From contig JAMKCF010000009.1 in NCBI GenBank assembly GCA_023634235.1, forward strand, positions 5,518,001 to 5,582,000: 64,000 nt of DNA, given 5' to 3'. Positions within the stretch are counted from its first letter, which is position 1; the number at the start of each line of letters is the position of its first letter. Of this stretch, positions 25,100-37,220 are shown one piece after another. The position numbers and the translations under genes are program-made. The notes under the pieces were generated by a model. That model was not told where the DNA came from. It saw only the letters and a list, made by a program, of their open reading frames with translations, and ran no database searches. The stretch is from Pisaster brevispinus. Lineage: Eukaryota; Echinodermata; Asteroidea; Forcipulatida; Asteriidae.

Positions 25100-28000
25100 G
25101 TTGATTTTTTTTTTACAGCCCGTTGTCTGGAGACGTGATTGGTTAACAATAACTTAACGCATACTTTACGCTAAATTACAGCACCAGACTCAACCTTAAA
25201 ATGTTATGGCGCCCTCATCAGCCACGTAGCGCTCTATTCTATTTATAGAAACTTTTATCACCAAACCTACAGGGTCAGGGGAATTACCTAACTATTTATG
25301 CAACAATTTTAAAATTCGTGTTTTGGAGTTGACTCATCTTTCGTGAATTACTCGATAAAAGCCGCCAGGAAAAGACAACCAGCATATCAGCCGACTACCA
25401 TATGAATGCTTCTGGGAATGCTCAATGGTGGGGGGGGGGGCCTGGATAGCTCGTCCCTCCTTATTCTTAGCCTCAAAAACCATCAATTCTTGAGAATTAA
25501 TATTTATCAAATAAACGAGAAACTTACTAAGATGGATCCCCCCTTAAAAGTTCAACTACAGCTCGTCCCTCCTTATTCTTAGCCTCAAAAACCATCAACT
25601 CTTGAGAATTAATATTTATCAAATAAACGAGAAACTTACTAAGATAATAAAGCACACATGACACACATTAATTTGTTGACACAAAATATTGTTTTAATTG
25701 TGCTCTTGATTTATTTACAGGTAAAATGTTATTACAAATTTACACCGTCATTATCTCAATTGCTAACCGTTTTCTAAAATCAGATGGACACTGAGATGTG
25801 AGTGCATTGTCAATCGATGTGTCCTTGAAAGTAAATGATATTTCCAAGCCCAATTTCGGGCAGGCCTATAGATCAGTTTTGCATTAATTGTTGATTTTTT
25901 TTGTTTATTTTTTTTTTTCATTTAAAGAATTTGCGTCTGTCTTCAAGATCATAGTGAACAGAGAAATTATGTTATCTTTGTGGACACTCTGAAATTTCTT
26001 TCAGGACTGTGACTACAAATTATTAAACTGTTTAATCGAAAAAGTTCATCATGGCAGCCTTAAAGAAAGGAGTAGATTTGAAGAAACAAAATTCGCAAAT
26101 GATAAACTGAACTTACAGCCAAAGGCAATATTTTATTTTATTTTTGACACAATCTTTTTCAAGGAATTGGAATTCTGCAGTGCAAGCGTTTTTGTTTAAT
26201 TTTATTTTCAAATAGCAAAAGCTTTCATTCGGGAACAAGTCTTCTTTCAATACTAACAAATCACACCTCTATTTGTGTGTTGTCGTTTTAGTTTGGATTT
26301 TTAGTTAGTGTTATTTGTTTCAGTTTATCTTCTTATATTAATTGTGTTTGGCGACTCGGTGGCTGAACGGTTGACTACACTTCTTGGTCTCGCACGGCTT
26401 TGGCGCTCCGTAATAGATCTGCCGTGCGGCGCTGCATCTCGGCACTACGGTCTAGTGCCGTCTCTGTCCTCTGCTTCAACCACTCAACATGGGGCAAGGA
26501 GCAACTCTTCGGACCTGTAGAAAGAGGGAGACCCGAAAAAACACACGGCATGAGTTATTTTCCGACATAAGTAATTTTACGGTACAAATACTGAAAGGAA
26601 CTTTGGACGGTTGGAAGAAGCCTGAGGTGATTTGGTCATAAAGAGATCAACAAGTCTTAGCCTAATGAAGTAAGATCGATCTTTATTGCAATTTACGGCA
26701 ATCATTGTAGAATATAATTCTCGAATACTTCCTACTTGTGTACGTTTAGTAGTCCAGCTTGGACGCGTTTGGTGGTTTGACATTGGCGAGCTTTAGTTTA
26801 CAATGGTATTTTATTCGTTGCTGCAGTGGTGTGTAGAATAATTATTGAAAGGTGGACTTTTTTCTCATAAATTATTTGACACAAAAATCCCGTAAGCTTT
26901 CACTTGGAACATTTCTACTAACAACGCAAGTGAGACATAACGATTATTGCCACTCTTTGTAAATAATTGTCATCTTCATAATGGCCTTTTTGTTACAATG
27001 AGGTGTTTATTCCATAAATGGGCAAGGAATTAAGCAAGCTGCTGCCTAAAAGAAGTTCCAGCCAAACTTCAAAAACTTAATAAAAATAGCTTCATGACTA
27101 TTGCTCCAATCGAAGTCCCTGGAATTTCTCCGAGGGGGGGGGGGGTGTAGATTGTGGAACACCTGGATGTATTGTTGTTGAACTGTGATAAGAAATATAG
27201 GTACTTTCTTGTCAGTATCAACAGGCAATCACGCTGTAAACCACACGCCCCTTGGAATTATTGTCAAGATGGGGATCAGGGTAAGAATTTGACGGTGGCA
27301 TACTCAGGAAGTGCCCAGTGATATGACTCAGCACACCGTTGCTTTTATCTCGTAATAACCTACAGATGTAATTCAATGGACTCTTGAAATGACAAGAGGG
27401 AATATAAATAAAAAAGGCAACGTGGTTGTGTCGTGCTTCGACGTGTGACTCAAACTTTACCTTGACTCCAGACACTGACCTTATATTATTTTGACGACAA
27501 ATTAATAAAATCGCTCAACTTGATTCTTTCTCTTTATATGTTTTATGATTTGAGTATAGATAAAACGGTCTCATTTGTAATATGTGGCGTACAGTATAGT
27601 TGCTGGTATAGCAGATAACATAAAGGGACGGGTGTGTGTTTATATACAGTGCAATGTCAGAATGTCATGGTAATCAAAGCAGCCTTGGTGTAAAGACAAG
27701 TATCGATAATCTTGTCCACAAATGTTTCGTTTATTTGAAGTCGCCTTGCATTTCGTGAACAACAAACTGTAAATGTTCCGCCAAATAAGGACGCATTTTA
27801 TTAAAAATTAGCCAGTTTGTAATATTGTACAAACTTTGTCTAATATCGGTTTGTCTGATATAAGCTTGTTTGTATAAATTTGAGGTGTGTACTTTGTAAC
27901 ATATGTTATATTTGCAATTGAAATTGTTTCTTGGGTTCGAATAAATGCTAAATACAACTTTTACTAGGAGTGTGCGGTCTGGGTCGCTTCAATTTCCAAC

Positions 28001-28851
28001 GACTTAATTAGTTGTTGGTCTTTTATGAAACCCGTATTGTAGCGTGTTTAGGTTTTTATTTAGGAATTACACAAAGCAATTCATTTTTTCCTTCCTTCCT
28101 CTTGAATCGTTTTCATCGTAAAAGGTAAATACAAACTAGTTTCGCCATTGCTGATACCAATTGGCACCGAAACACCCGTCAAAATACATTTTTTATGACA
28201 ATCAAACAAACCAAACACTCTATTGATAAAAAGAACATTCCATGTGGACAGAAAAAAACTTTTACACAATGGAACAAGTGAAATGTTAAGCTCTATCAAA
28301 TGCGGGGAATCAACAATAAGGAAATAGTTATATTTTTATTGATCGTAAAAAGTGCCATGAAATTGGTGCGTCTGCAACACTTCTAAAGCTTACCATTCTT
28401 AATAAACAAATTTAAAGTCTTCATATAAATTGTGAAAAATTTTGAACTTTAATTTTGAACTTTGAGTAGGGCTATATATAGATTAATTGTGTATCAACAA
28501 ATTTGTATTACCTTTGAGTTTGAGGCACTGGTAATAAGCATATTGCACCCAGCCGGACAAACTGGTAGGCATATACAAAATTAATATTAAAGTGACACAT
28601 CGATGAATTAACTTTCAGGTGTTTTATATTTTATAACAATATAGGCATAAACAAAATAAACATGGAGCAAGTATAAAATACAGTGCTACTTCGTCGATGA
28701 TGGGCTTTGTTATCTCCTGCTGTACTTTAAACTTTTGCATCCGTACCACTGAATGTTCCATACCACTTTGGAAGTGGTCATTCTGTCATGTTCGTAATTG
28801 TGACGAAATTCCATTGTAAGCCAAATTGAACTTGGCTTTTGCATACGTTCT
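25100..28851. other. Intergenic region upstream of SCFD1; no supported gene
   Basis: The SCFD1 promoter should lie just above 25100. I see no TATA box placed convincingly there. The stretch contains an 86-bp direct duplication near 25.5 kb and a poly-G run near 25432. A tRNA-like head (TGGCTGAACGG) lies near 26353. I found no other exon with both homology and splice sites. Confidence 0.4.
25448..25645. repeat. 86-bp direct duplication separated by 26 bp
   Basis: Copies at 25448-25533 and 25560-25645 begin AGCTCGTCCCTCCTTATTC and end AAACTTACTAAGAT. I see one difference between them (CAATTCTTG versus CAACTCTTG). The near identity implies a recent duplication or an assembly artefact. Confidence 0.85.
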
Positions 28852-29773
28852 TCAAAGGCCCCAGGTCTTCTCGGAATTAAAAGTTTCTGTTATAAGAAAT
28901 GTATTTGAATGATGAAATGGGTGCTTTGTAGTAAAATTACACACGAACGTATGCCAGCTTGCCGGAAGGGAAGAAGTAGCGAAAACTCTGGCGTGCAGCT
29001 GCAGATGCGCGAGTGTGTGGCGCAATGAATATATCAACAGGATAGGCGTATAGCCCAAATTAACGACAATATGAGTAACAATTTAACAAACACTTTGTTC
29101 ACTTACGATATCTCAATCTCCTAGCTTTCAATTCTTCAGCGAGCCATGACTTATTCGGAGACCGTAAAATAACATCTTCTGCCCCGTCACCATCGGCAAG
29201 ACGTCTCGGTCTCTGCACCATAGCCGCGGACATCGAGTATCGTCTCCGCCTCGTAGGTGTTTCCCCGTCAACATTGTCGTGGTGGTCCCACGGATCGTCT
29301 CTCTCAAAGGGCGGAGATGTTTGGATGCCTTCATCAGCTGAAAGAGCATCCTCCTGGTCAGACTTAAGATGGTGACATGGGGAGGATGATGACGATGGAG
29401 GGGATGATGGCTGAAGAATAGACGCTTGGCTAGATTTTGAGTTGGATTCCTTATCATTGCACTCGGATGATGGCATTTCGCAGCAGCTCTGAGATGTTAA
29501 AACCGACTTGGCTTCCAAAGTGTCACTTTCATGTAGATTTAAAGGTGGAGCATCCTCTACATCATCAGTCTTAATCACAACACTTCCCGTGTTTTCACAG
29601 TGTTCAGGTAATTCACTTATGGTATCCAGTACATCCTGTTCAAAGCTTGGTCCTTGACAATCCATGGGATGACGAAAGTCAGTTCCTCTCTCAGTTGGGC
29701 AATGATTTTCAGGAGAAAACGTTGAAGTATTTCGGACGTTATTCATCATCTTTAAGTCCATCAACCACCGCAT
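28852..29773 (-). CDS. Unrecognised Ser/Pro-rich, probably disordered protein
   Basis: I do not recognise this gene. The main exon runs from the ATG at 29773 to 29107 and encodes 222 codons. The middle is acidic and rich in Ser and Pro, with poly-Ser around residues 122-132. A basic patch TRRRRYSMSAAMVQRPRRL follows, then a charged segment SWLAEELKARRLRY. At 29107 the frame meets a perfect GTAAGT donor. Reading through gives a stop three codons later (224 aa). Splicing to an acceptor at 28886 adds a short tail ending EKTWGL and a stop at 28852 (233 aa). The frame is open upstream of the ATG to about 29866 without another Met. The length and the biased but protein-like composition argue that it is real. 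It may be a regulatory or scaffold protein. It is divergent from PIGF. Confidence 0.5.
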
Positions 29774-29869
29774 ACGCTCGAGAGTTGGCCTTGGAATATA
29801 AATTCCAGAGCGTTTAGAAATTCCACAGTGTTTGGAACGGTAGTACAGTATACATGTGGATCAGACCAG

Positions 29870-31485
29870 TATTAGATTCTGTTCGCCTATAATAACCAAC
29901 AGAACTATTTCATGATACCTGCTGCGAAGTTCTGCTATGAATCATACACCAATCATAGGTCTAGATTAAAGTTCTCTTGCGGTGAGTTTGTTTATGTCCT
30001 TTCACTTCGACGTCACACAGCCCCAAGGTGCATTTTTCAAACTGCGATGCAAACACCACCCATTGTTGCGCCACAATGACTATACCTTGTATTGTGCGTG
30101 TCTTTGTGATTGTGTTCAGTCAAGCGGGTATAGTCAAACTACGCGGGGAGTCCCACTGAGAGACGATCAGTCACCTGTGACTCACGGTTCTATTGTTGAT
30201 GGGTAAGCGAAGACTTCTATTCGAGAGCAGGCAGACGGCGAATAGTTAACAAAAAAACATTTTTAGCACATACATTTTTTTACCATTAGTCCACTTCTTT
30301 TTCCCATTGTTTATTTGAGCTGTTCACGTACTCATTATACTGGAGCCTAGGTCAAAGTTCTATGACAAACAATAGTCAATGTAAAAAGCACGGTAGGATC
30401 CATTGCACTTTGTCATCACTGTAATGTCAACAAAATTAAATATCGTTGAATCTGGGGAAACATCGCACTTCAAATTTAGAGTAGAACTTTTAAAATTCTT
30501 TATTAGTTCCAAATGTTTTTTTCTTTTTCGTAAGCCCATACAGTTATTATAACCAATAGTATAAACTACTTTATTGCTCCATGATGTTAAAACCAATCCA
30601 ATCCAATCTTTGTGAGCTTGCATCGAGGTAAACGTAAGCTAATATACGACAAAATGAGGTCATAGAAAAGGTGTACTTTTTATGGCAAAGAAGACCGATC
30701 GGACCTAATGGTGCTACCAAGGAGAGGTAGTCAATCCGCTGTGGAAACCCCCGTTTTGTATGAGAACTTGGTCAGTCTGGCGCTTTAAAATCATCCACAA
30801 CAATTTGGAGAATAAAGTTTCCCTGCTCCTTTTCGAAAACCTGGGATACTTCCTTACTAGATAACTCAACATTTTATACAGTATTCAGTGGAATCGAGGG
30901 ATTATATAGCCAAACCCTATGATCAAAGTTTATTATGACACATGAGCAAGTATTGTGCCAAACAGGTGCGGCTGCTGAACACTGTCCGAATTTGTGCCGA
31001 AACACTAAGTAGCTAAGCTGTGGTGACAACTTGATGACGGCGATCTTGGGATTAGAACTGGACAAATTCTAGGCCTTCTGTGTAACCAGCAGCTGAGCTG
31101 TACAATCATGGAGGATGAAACAAAACTGAGGCATGAATAGGTATATTCTTGCTCCCCTGCAGCTGGTCTTCAGTCTTCAGTCGCAGTGGAAACAAATCAT
31201 TGCTGTGGGCTACTTCGGGATGGATGTCAGCTTGAGGATGTGGTGAAGGAAGCCTTAAGTTGACAAAATCCAACGAAGAACTGATGATGCATTAAAACAA
31301 TTCTGGTTTGAACATTTAGAGTGGTCGGGAGTAAGAAAAATGCCTATAATTTATTTATTTATAATACTACGAATATTAATGGTTCTTGTTTTGGGGGTTT
31401 ACTTACTAAAGACAAGGTGGTAGTGATTCAAACTGAGCAGCGTGATATAGCGCCACCTTGTGTTTAAAGTAGATTTATTTCCAAG
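29870..31485. other. Intergenic, divergent interval between the unknown gene and PIGF
   Basis: Both flanking genes read outward, so promoters for each should lie here. I see no clear TATA or initiator element and no exon that I can support. The PIGF start at 31486 lies in AAGATGGC, a good initiation context. Confidence 0.35.
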
Positions 31486-34400
31486 ATGGCAGCGTCCATA
31501 GATGGCTCGATGAGATCGGGAGGATCTAGGTTTTCGTTGAAATTCACAATTTTGGGCCAAGTTATTGTGCTTTTGTTTACATTACTAGCAAATTCAATAC
31601 TAGTGATATTAGATAGTAGATTTAATTTGATACAAAATGCTTTATATTCAATGAGAACGTTCTCCATAGTTTACGGAATTTTCCAGTGTGTTTTGTACGG
31701 AATTGTTTTTCGGGAGAAATTTGATTCAGATTTGGTTGGTTACAAGGTAAGTGTCATGCGCCCTGTCTGATTAGTAAATGGAAGATTTGTCGAAATTATT
31801 TTGCAAATATTCTTATACATTAATTGACTATTTATAATATACTGGGTACTGACTCTTTTTTGGGGGTTCTGTAATACAAGTCTAGTCCATTCAAATACAA
31901 TATATTATATAATAATGTCCAAATTCTGGATGCACGCCCACTGGACCCGTGACTGCTCTATGAATGATGTTCCAATACTCTTCTTTTCCAATGTTCCAAC
32001 AACCTGTGTTTCAATTGGAGTATGAGGGCGCCGTACACGAGCAAACAAGCTTATTTGCATGCTCAATTTTTTATCCTGTTTTATCACATTTTTATACTAC
32101 ACATCCCCCTCTCGATCTTTGGATTGCTCATCTTTTCCAGTTTAAGCCAAATTGTGCATTTGCAGTTTGTGCTGTCACTTAAAGTCTGGGCTAATTCATT
32201 TTGTTTTTCCTCTCATATTCAGACAAGCAACAGGGTGACGGTAATTGGCAAGATTTCTCGAGTCATAAAGTGCGCTCTTCTGTTCAGTCTTAGCTGTATC
32301 ATTCTTCATGTTGTACTTATTCTCTTTGGAGCAGCAGTTCAGGAGTGAGTAAAAAACAATGAGCTAAATTTGAAGAATTGTCATTAGTAATTTCATCAGG
32401 GCCCAGTTTCATATACTATATTACTATAGCTGCTTAAGCAGAAAGTAATGCTTCACAATTATCTGCTAAGCAAAAATGAACAGGATACCACTATCAGCCA
32501 CAATTTGTACGTGTGCCATAGTAGTTTGGCTGGTAACCTTGTTCTGGTAAGCATCATTTTGTGCTCAGCTACTTTATGTGCTTAAGCAGCTCAATGAAAT
32601 TGGACCCAGGTTGTGGGATGTTAGACTGTGGGTAAACGTAGTTGTTAACATTCTGCAATTGACACAGATAAGATTGTGCAGGGTTTGCACAAGCCTCTGC
32701 TTATTTGAACATCTTTCTTACTCACTGCTAGTCTTGGTGCAAGACGTTCTTACTTCTTGTTGAGTTAGTAAAACCATAAAACCATAGGGCCTACATACAC
32801 TCAACACTATACACGTCGCGACTATTCCACCAATAGAGGGCGTTCTCTGGAAGCCTTGAACCCGTCAGCATGTTGTTTTGAGTGCGATGTGGTGAATGAT
32901 CTGGAAGTTTTTCCAACAGCGCCTGCTATTGTTCAATAGTATTGTTCGCGGAGCTGGGAATCGCCATAGTTGAGTGATAATGAACAACAACGTCTTGCAC
33001 CAAGACTAACTCGCTACATTCTACTGTACTGTTGTCATTATCATTATCATTGGTTATGTATACTCTTTGCTTGTATTTTACTGTTTTTTCCCCCAATGAT
33101 TCTGGGTTTTGTTATTGTGAGTTTGGAAATAAATGTTACATTGAAGTGAATTGAATATTTTGCAGGGCCTGAACCGCATTTCCGTCTAATACTGTCACTT
33201 TACTTGTTTGCATACATGTATTATTTACTAAGAAGAAACAAAATTGTGTATTCAAATGTTATTTTTCTTATTGTTATTCACTACTTATTGACTTGTAATT
33301 ACTTGTAATTACTTTGTATGATGTCGTCATGTTCAGATAAATAATAATGCCGGTAATAATCGTATTAATTAAAATTACTCCTCCTAAAGAAATAAATACA
33401 ATGAAAATATGATTTTGATGAAGGGTTAAAAAACTCATTTCATTCACGAGACATCTGTGTTTGTTTTATTTGCAAGAGCTGTTGAGGAGACGTCAAACTT
33501 GGCCATTTTATTGTCTACGTTAAGCACCCTTCCTTGTCTTTGCCTGTTGGGTGGTAGTGGAGAGGCATGGAACCGCTTTGTCATTCAGAGAAGGTAATTG
33601 TAATTCTAACTTTTGTACTCTTGCCTACATTTTTCCAGCCAACCATTTGAAACCATTCAACTCGAGGGACTATGTATGGTGACACTACTGTGTACAGAAC
33701 TAAACTGTGTGCATGTGTGTACTGTGCAGATGTAATGTCCACATTATTGCAGGCTGGCACAGGAGGGTTGATGCATCTTAAATGCATCTTAATGGTTGTA
33801 GATCATCTTTTGTTGACGTCCCTATTTCCCCTCTCAATGTCATTCTGGTGTTACACCAGGGGCATTTTCAAAATCTTGGTTTGTGCTCTGGCTCTGGCTT
33901 AGGCTCTGGCTCCGGCTTGGGCTCTGGCTTGGGCTCTGGCTCTGGCTTGGGCTCTGTCTTGGGCTCTGGCTCTGGCTTGGACTCTGGCTCCGGCTTGGGC
34001 TCTGGCTCTGGTTTGGGCTCTGGCTCCGGCTCTGGCTTGGGCTCTGGCTCTGGCTTGGGATCTGTCATCAATTTTGGAGCAGTGTACATTTTGCAGAGTG
34101 TTTCCAGCATCAAATGAAGCCTGGAGTCAGAGACGGAGCCTAAGCCGAAATTTGGAAAAGGCCCCTAGTGTCTGTTCTTTGACCAAAGGTGATGTATTCA
34201 GTCCAATGTCATTTTGTTTTCTGCTCTTAAAAGTTTCCCAAATATTTTACACTTTATATGTACCATTTTAATTTTGTGCTAGACCCTTTGTCGGACTAGA
34301 AACCTGCGCCCAGTATGCAGCCTTGTCTAGCCTGGTCGGTGCTTGGATGGGAGCATTTACGATACCCCTGGATTGGGACAGAGACTGGCAGGTCAGTATT

Positions 34401-34971
34401 TTCTTAATACAGATGAAAAAGGCTAACCCAAGTTTTAACAACGGCATTTTGATGTTTAAGGTTAAAAAGTAACTTTGCAATGATGTGAAGTTGGGGTTAA
34501 AACTAGTCAAGCTAAGTTGGCCAACTTCATTTGGGTTGTGAAATAAGTAATGTTTCTGGCAGTGGCTGCTGAGTGCGCCACAGCACCTTGTAAACCCTTA
34601 TATGGTGCTACATAAATGGGTCTCATCATTCATTAACTTCAAAACCTGTCTTAAAAAGTATTTCTGTTTGTTCAAGTGCCATGAGAACCTTAATGGTGGA
34701 TACGTGCGTTATATAAGACTTCAATCTTATTATAACTATAATTATTAGTATTAGTATTATTATATTAAAAGGTTGAGTCTGATGACATTTTTAACGATTT
34801 GTTTCTGATGACATTTCTCTAATTTGTATTTATTCTTTTGAACAGGTTTGGCCAATACCCTGTGCTATTGGTGCATTACTGGGTCATACTGTTGGATTAT
34901 TGGCAGGCTGCCTCCATCTTCTCTCACTCATGTCCAAACAAAACCTAAAGAGCAAAAATAAAAACTTCTGA
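31486..34971 (+). CDS. PIGF: PIGF: GPI-anchor ethanolamine-phosphate transfer subunit, 5 exons
   Basis: PIGF is a multi-pass ER membrane protein. It stabilises the PIGO and PIGG enzymes that add ethanolamine phosphate to the GPI anchor precursor. Exons: 31486-31746, 32223-32344, 33477-33593, 34283-34391, 34846-34971. All introns are GT/AG and phases close to 244 aa, against about 219 in human. The extra length is mostly a Ser/Gly-rich N terminus. Exon 1 encodes two hydrophobic segments. Exon 2 ends with a membrane segment followed by [10 protein letters not shown], and exon 3 has [19 protein letters not shown]. Exons 4 and 5 carry the family's most conserved stretch, [22 protein letters not shown] continuing as [10 protein letters not shown]. 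(That block spans the exon junction at 34391/34846.) The protein ends in a Lys/Asn-rich tail. Confidence 0.95.
32399..32607. mobile_element. GGGCCC hairpin MITE, family A, in PIGF intron 2
   Basis: The left end is GGGCCCAGTTTCATATAC and the right end GCAGCTCAATGAAATTGGACCC. The interior has AAAAATGAACAGGATACC, GGTAACCTTGTTCTGG and GTGCTCAGCTAC. The left end carries a small duplication (ATACTATATTACTATAG), making it about 209 bp. Confidence 0.7.
32729..33008. mobile_element. MITE with 20-bp perfect inverted ends, in PIGF intron 2
   Basis: TAGTCTTGGTGCAAGACGTT at 32729-32748 is exactly inverted at 32989-33008. The roughly 240-bp interior has no open frame. Weakly paired inner blocks (TCTGGAAG repeats) suggest fold-back. 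It is non-coding and looks like a small DNA transposon of a family distinct from family A. Confidence 0.65.
33876..34072. repeat. Hexanucleotide-based array (GGCTCT/GGCTTG) in PIGF intron 3
   Basis: About 33 imperfect 6-bp units such as GGCTCT, GGCTTG and GGCTCC follow each other without interruption. Because the unit is a multiple of three, frames read as Gly-Ser, Leu-Trp or Pro-Glu-Pro-Lys repeats on either strand. These are artefacts of the repeat. The array lies between PIGF exons 3 and 4. Confidence 0.85.
34545..34730 (+). mobile_element. tRNA-derived SINE, family B, 3' fragment, in PIGF intron 4
   Basis: Only the distal body is present: GTTTCTGGCAGTGGCTGC, GCGCCACAGCACCTTGTAA, ACATAAATGGGTCTCATC and an AACCTGTCTTAAAAAG tail. 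This 5'-truncated form is typical of LINE-driven retroposition. Confidence 0.7.
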
Positions 34972-35945
34972 GCTTGGAAGTCAGGTTCCACTAAGGGGTC
35001 TCATCACACCTCAGAGTATGTGTCTTTTGCCACCTTGCTTGGACCCCTCCCCCCCCCCAGGCCACAGAGATCTACAAACGTCAAACGTGTCATATCCGCC
35101 CTGGGCATTTGCTGCAGAGGGCTGCTGTTCTACACGCCATGATTCAAGCAAAGGGAAGAAGCAAAAATCTGTGGGGAAAATTTGTTTTTTTTGGAGTTTG
35201 CATTGAAAGGCTTGCAATTTTTACTTCATTCAAATTGTCTGGAATAGCATTTGTGTTAGGCCCATTGCCACGAATGACCATTGTTGCAAATGTAGAAATA
35301 TGTGTACACCTGTATTACACATGGCATTGTGAAACATTACTATCCCATTGAAACCGATGGCTTCACAATAAAAGGGATCCGGATGTTTTGGCAGTGTAGA
35401 TTTACCGGGTTGACAAACGTGTGTGTGAACTTTTTAACTCTTGATGTTTGATAATTGATGAAACCAAATGGTTAATATTGATGTTTAATAATTCTGTTAT
35501 TTATTTTGTTCTGATTTATTTGGCAAACTCTCAATGAAAAGTGTGTACGCAACACAATTACACTTTGTAAAATGATAATGAGAGACACCGTTTGCAGAGG
35601 ACGACACAAAAAGGTTGAAACTTCCTTCTGTTGTGGTCTATAAAGCTGGTTATAAAACTGCTTGCATGGAATGATGGCATGAAGAGAGAAAGTTTTTGTT
35701 AAATATAATGAAATTAAGGTTCCAGACTGGAGGTATTTCACAAAAATGGAAACACATGTACATAGAACATGGGCATTATGTAAAGAAGATAAATGAAGTA
35801 AGAAGTGTTGTAAAAGATTGGTACTGACGTGCATGCGCATGTTTATGTTTTTGTTTTCTCAGTATACTAGTGTCTGTTAGAAATTCATCTAGAAACTGGA
35901 GTACATTTTTTTTAAATACAAATAAAATGAAAGACTTGTAAAATT
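34972..35945 (+). other. Candidate PIGF 3' UTR
   Basis: After the TGA there are polyadenylation signals AATAAA near 35368 and 35922. Either could end the transcript. The stretch has no other gene. A poly-C run lies near 35048-35059. Confidence 0.4.
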
Positions 35946-36314
35946 GAGGATTGATGAAGAATTTGAAATGTGGTTTTATTTTTGTGTGGGAATTCTTTGT
36001 GTATTTTTGTTAGCCTGTCATCATAATTGGCATTGATAAGTTGCATCAAACTTTAAGCCATGAAAATAAGCTTTTGAGCTGACCATAGTTTTTTTCTTTG
36101 AGGTGGATTTAGTTTTCCCCGTACCATCTTGGATTGAATCGTCACAGCGGAGCCATCCTAACTGTTGTGCTTGTCTTCTCCAGACTTGGGCAACTTTCAC
36201 TTGATGGTCTGCAGCTCAGTGTTCAGCATTTATTATTTCAAGTTATGTGATACATCATTGAGGACAATGAGTATCGAGACACTGTTTAGATCCGTGATCT
36301 ACGACTTTTTGATT

Positions 36315-36440
36315 TTTGGGGGTTGAACAAAGACAAATTGACTAGAGTGGGATTTGAACCAATGACTTCTGGTTTAACGTGCCGGCACTCTACCAACTGA
36401 GTTATCTAGCCCTATATTGATGGTCTACCTATTTTGTCAA
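36315..36440 (-). mobile_element. tRNA-derived SINE, copy 3 of 3
   Basis: On the minus strand the A-box region is TAACTCAGTTGGTAGAGTGC and the B box is GGTTCAAATCC. The tail corresponds to GGGTTGAACAAAGACAAATT on the plus strand. Like copy 1 it continues past the tRNA-like head into CCCTATATTGATGGTCT. It lies between PIGF and a dead retrotransposon. Confidence 0.65.
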
Positions 36441-36479
36441 TATCTTAAGCTAATAAGTCGGTCCTGAAGCAGCAAGTGC

Positions 36480-37220
36480 AGAGTGGATATGGGCAACATC
36501 ATGTTTATCTGGGCGGTCAAAGTGGATGTTGAAATCGCCAAGTATTCATATTTTCTCTGGCAGATTATTAATGGCATCAAGGAAGTCATCAAACTCTGTC
36601 AGGAATGTAGTTGTTTTCAATTGGTTCTTTACTGACGGTGGTGGTCTGTGGATGATCACATAGTGAACACACCATTTTAAATCAGTAATGACTGAGTATT
36701 CAAATGTACTAACATCTGATGTTATTGGAACAAGTCTCTGGTTCAGTTGTGCTTTGCATACTATTGCTATACCACCGTGTCTGTCGGCTGACTGGGGACA
36801 TTGAATAGTGTATAATGAGGTGGTGTGATCTCGTTCATTATGAGTTGATCTTCATGTCCAAGCCAAGTTTCAGTCAACATCATTATATCAATGTTCTTAG
36901 ATTGAATATAGTCATTTATAAGCAATGCTTCAGACGGAATGGGTATTCCAATTTTACCAATTCTAAATTGCCATTGGTGGTTGGCTTGATTGGTGCCGTT
37001 GCAGGCCCACAGTTGATTTGAGAGCGTTTTCGGTGTATATGTAAATGTTGTCCACCTCGTCGAAGAAGTCCAAGATCTTTCATAGATTGGTAAATATCTG
37101 TGGGTATCCTAGGAGGGGGATACTTCTGAGATTTTCGAAGTGCAATCAGCTCAGATCTAGTATACTGCAGGGGATCATTATGATGGTGATATAGTGCATT
37201 CACCCACAGCACACCCATTC
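36480..37220 (-). pseudogene. Broken non-LTR retrotransposon fragment (N-terminal region and endonuclease domain)
   Basis: The minus strand first encodes a basic N-terminal stretch (YTRSELIALRKSQK, then LGLLRRGG). It continues into the apurinic-type endonuclease domain of CR1/L2-like LINEs. Pieces seen in separate frames are IDIMMLTETWL and RHGGIAIVCKAQL, followed by a segment ending near TEFDDFLDAINNLPE. At least two frameshifts and a stop near 36790 break the frame, and no reverse transcriptase follows. It is therefore a dead, truncated copy. The clade is inferred from motif style only. Confidence 0.75.

Noticed and set aside
26308..26520. Plus-strand frame of 70 codons upstream of SCFD1
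   Set aside because: It starts next to a tRNA-like head (TGGCTGAACGG), suggesting repeat-derived sequence, and its start is not an ATG.
29128..29457. Second minus-strand frame rich in His and Arg
   Set aside because: It overlaps the longer Ser/Pro-rich frame in another phase. The longer one has the better start and a donor site.
33782..34143. Several Gly-Ser, Leu-Trp and Pro-Glu repeat frames
   Set aside because: These are consequences of a six-base tandem repeat in a PIGF intron.
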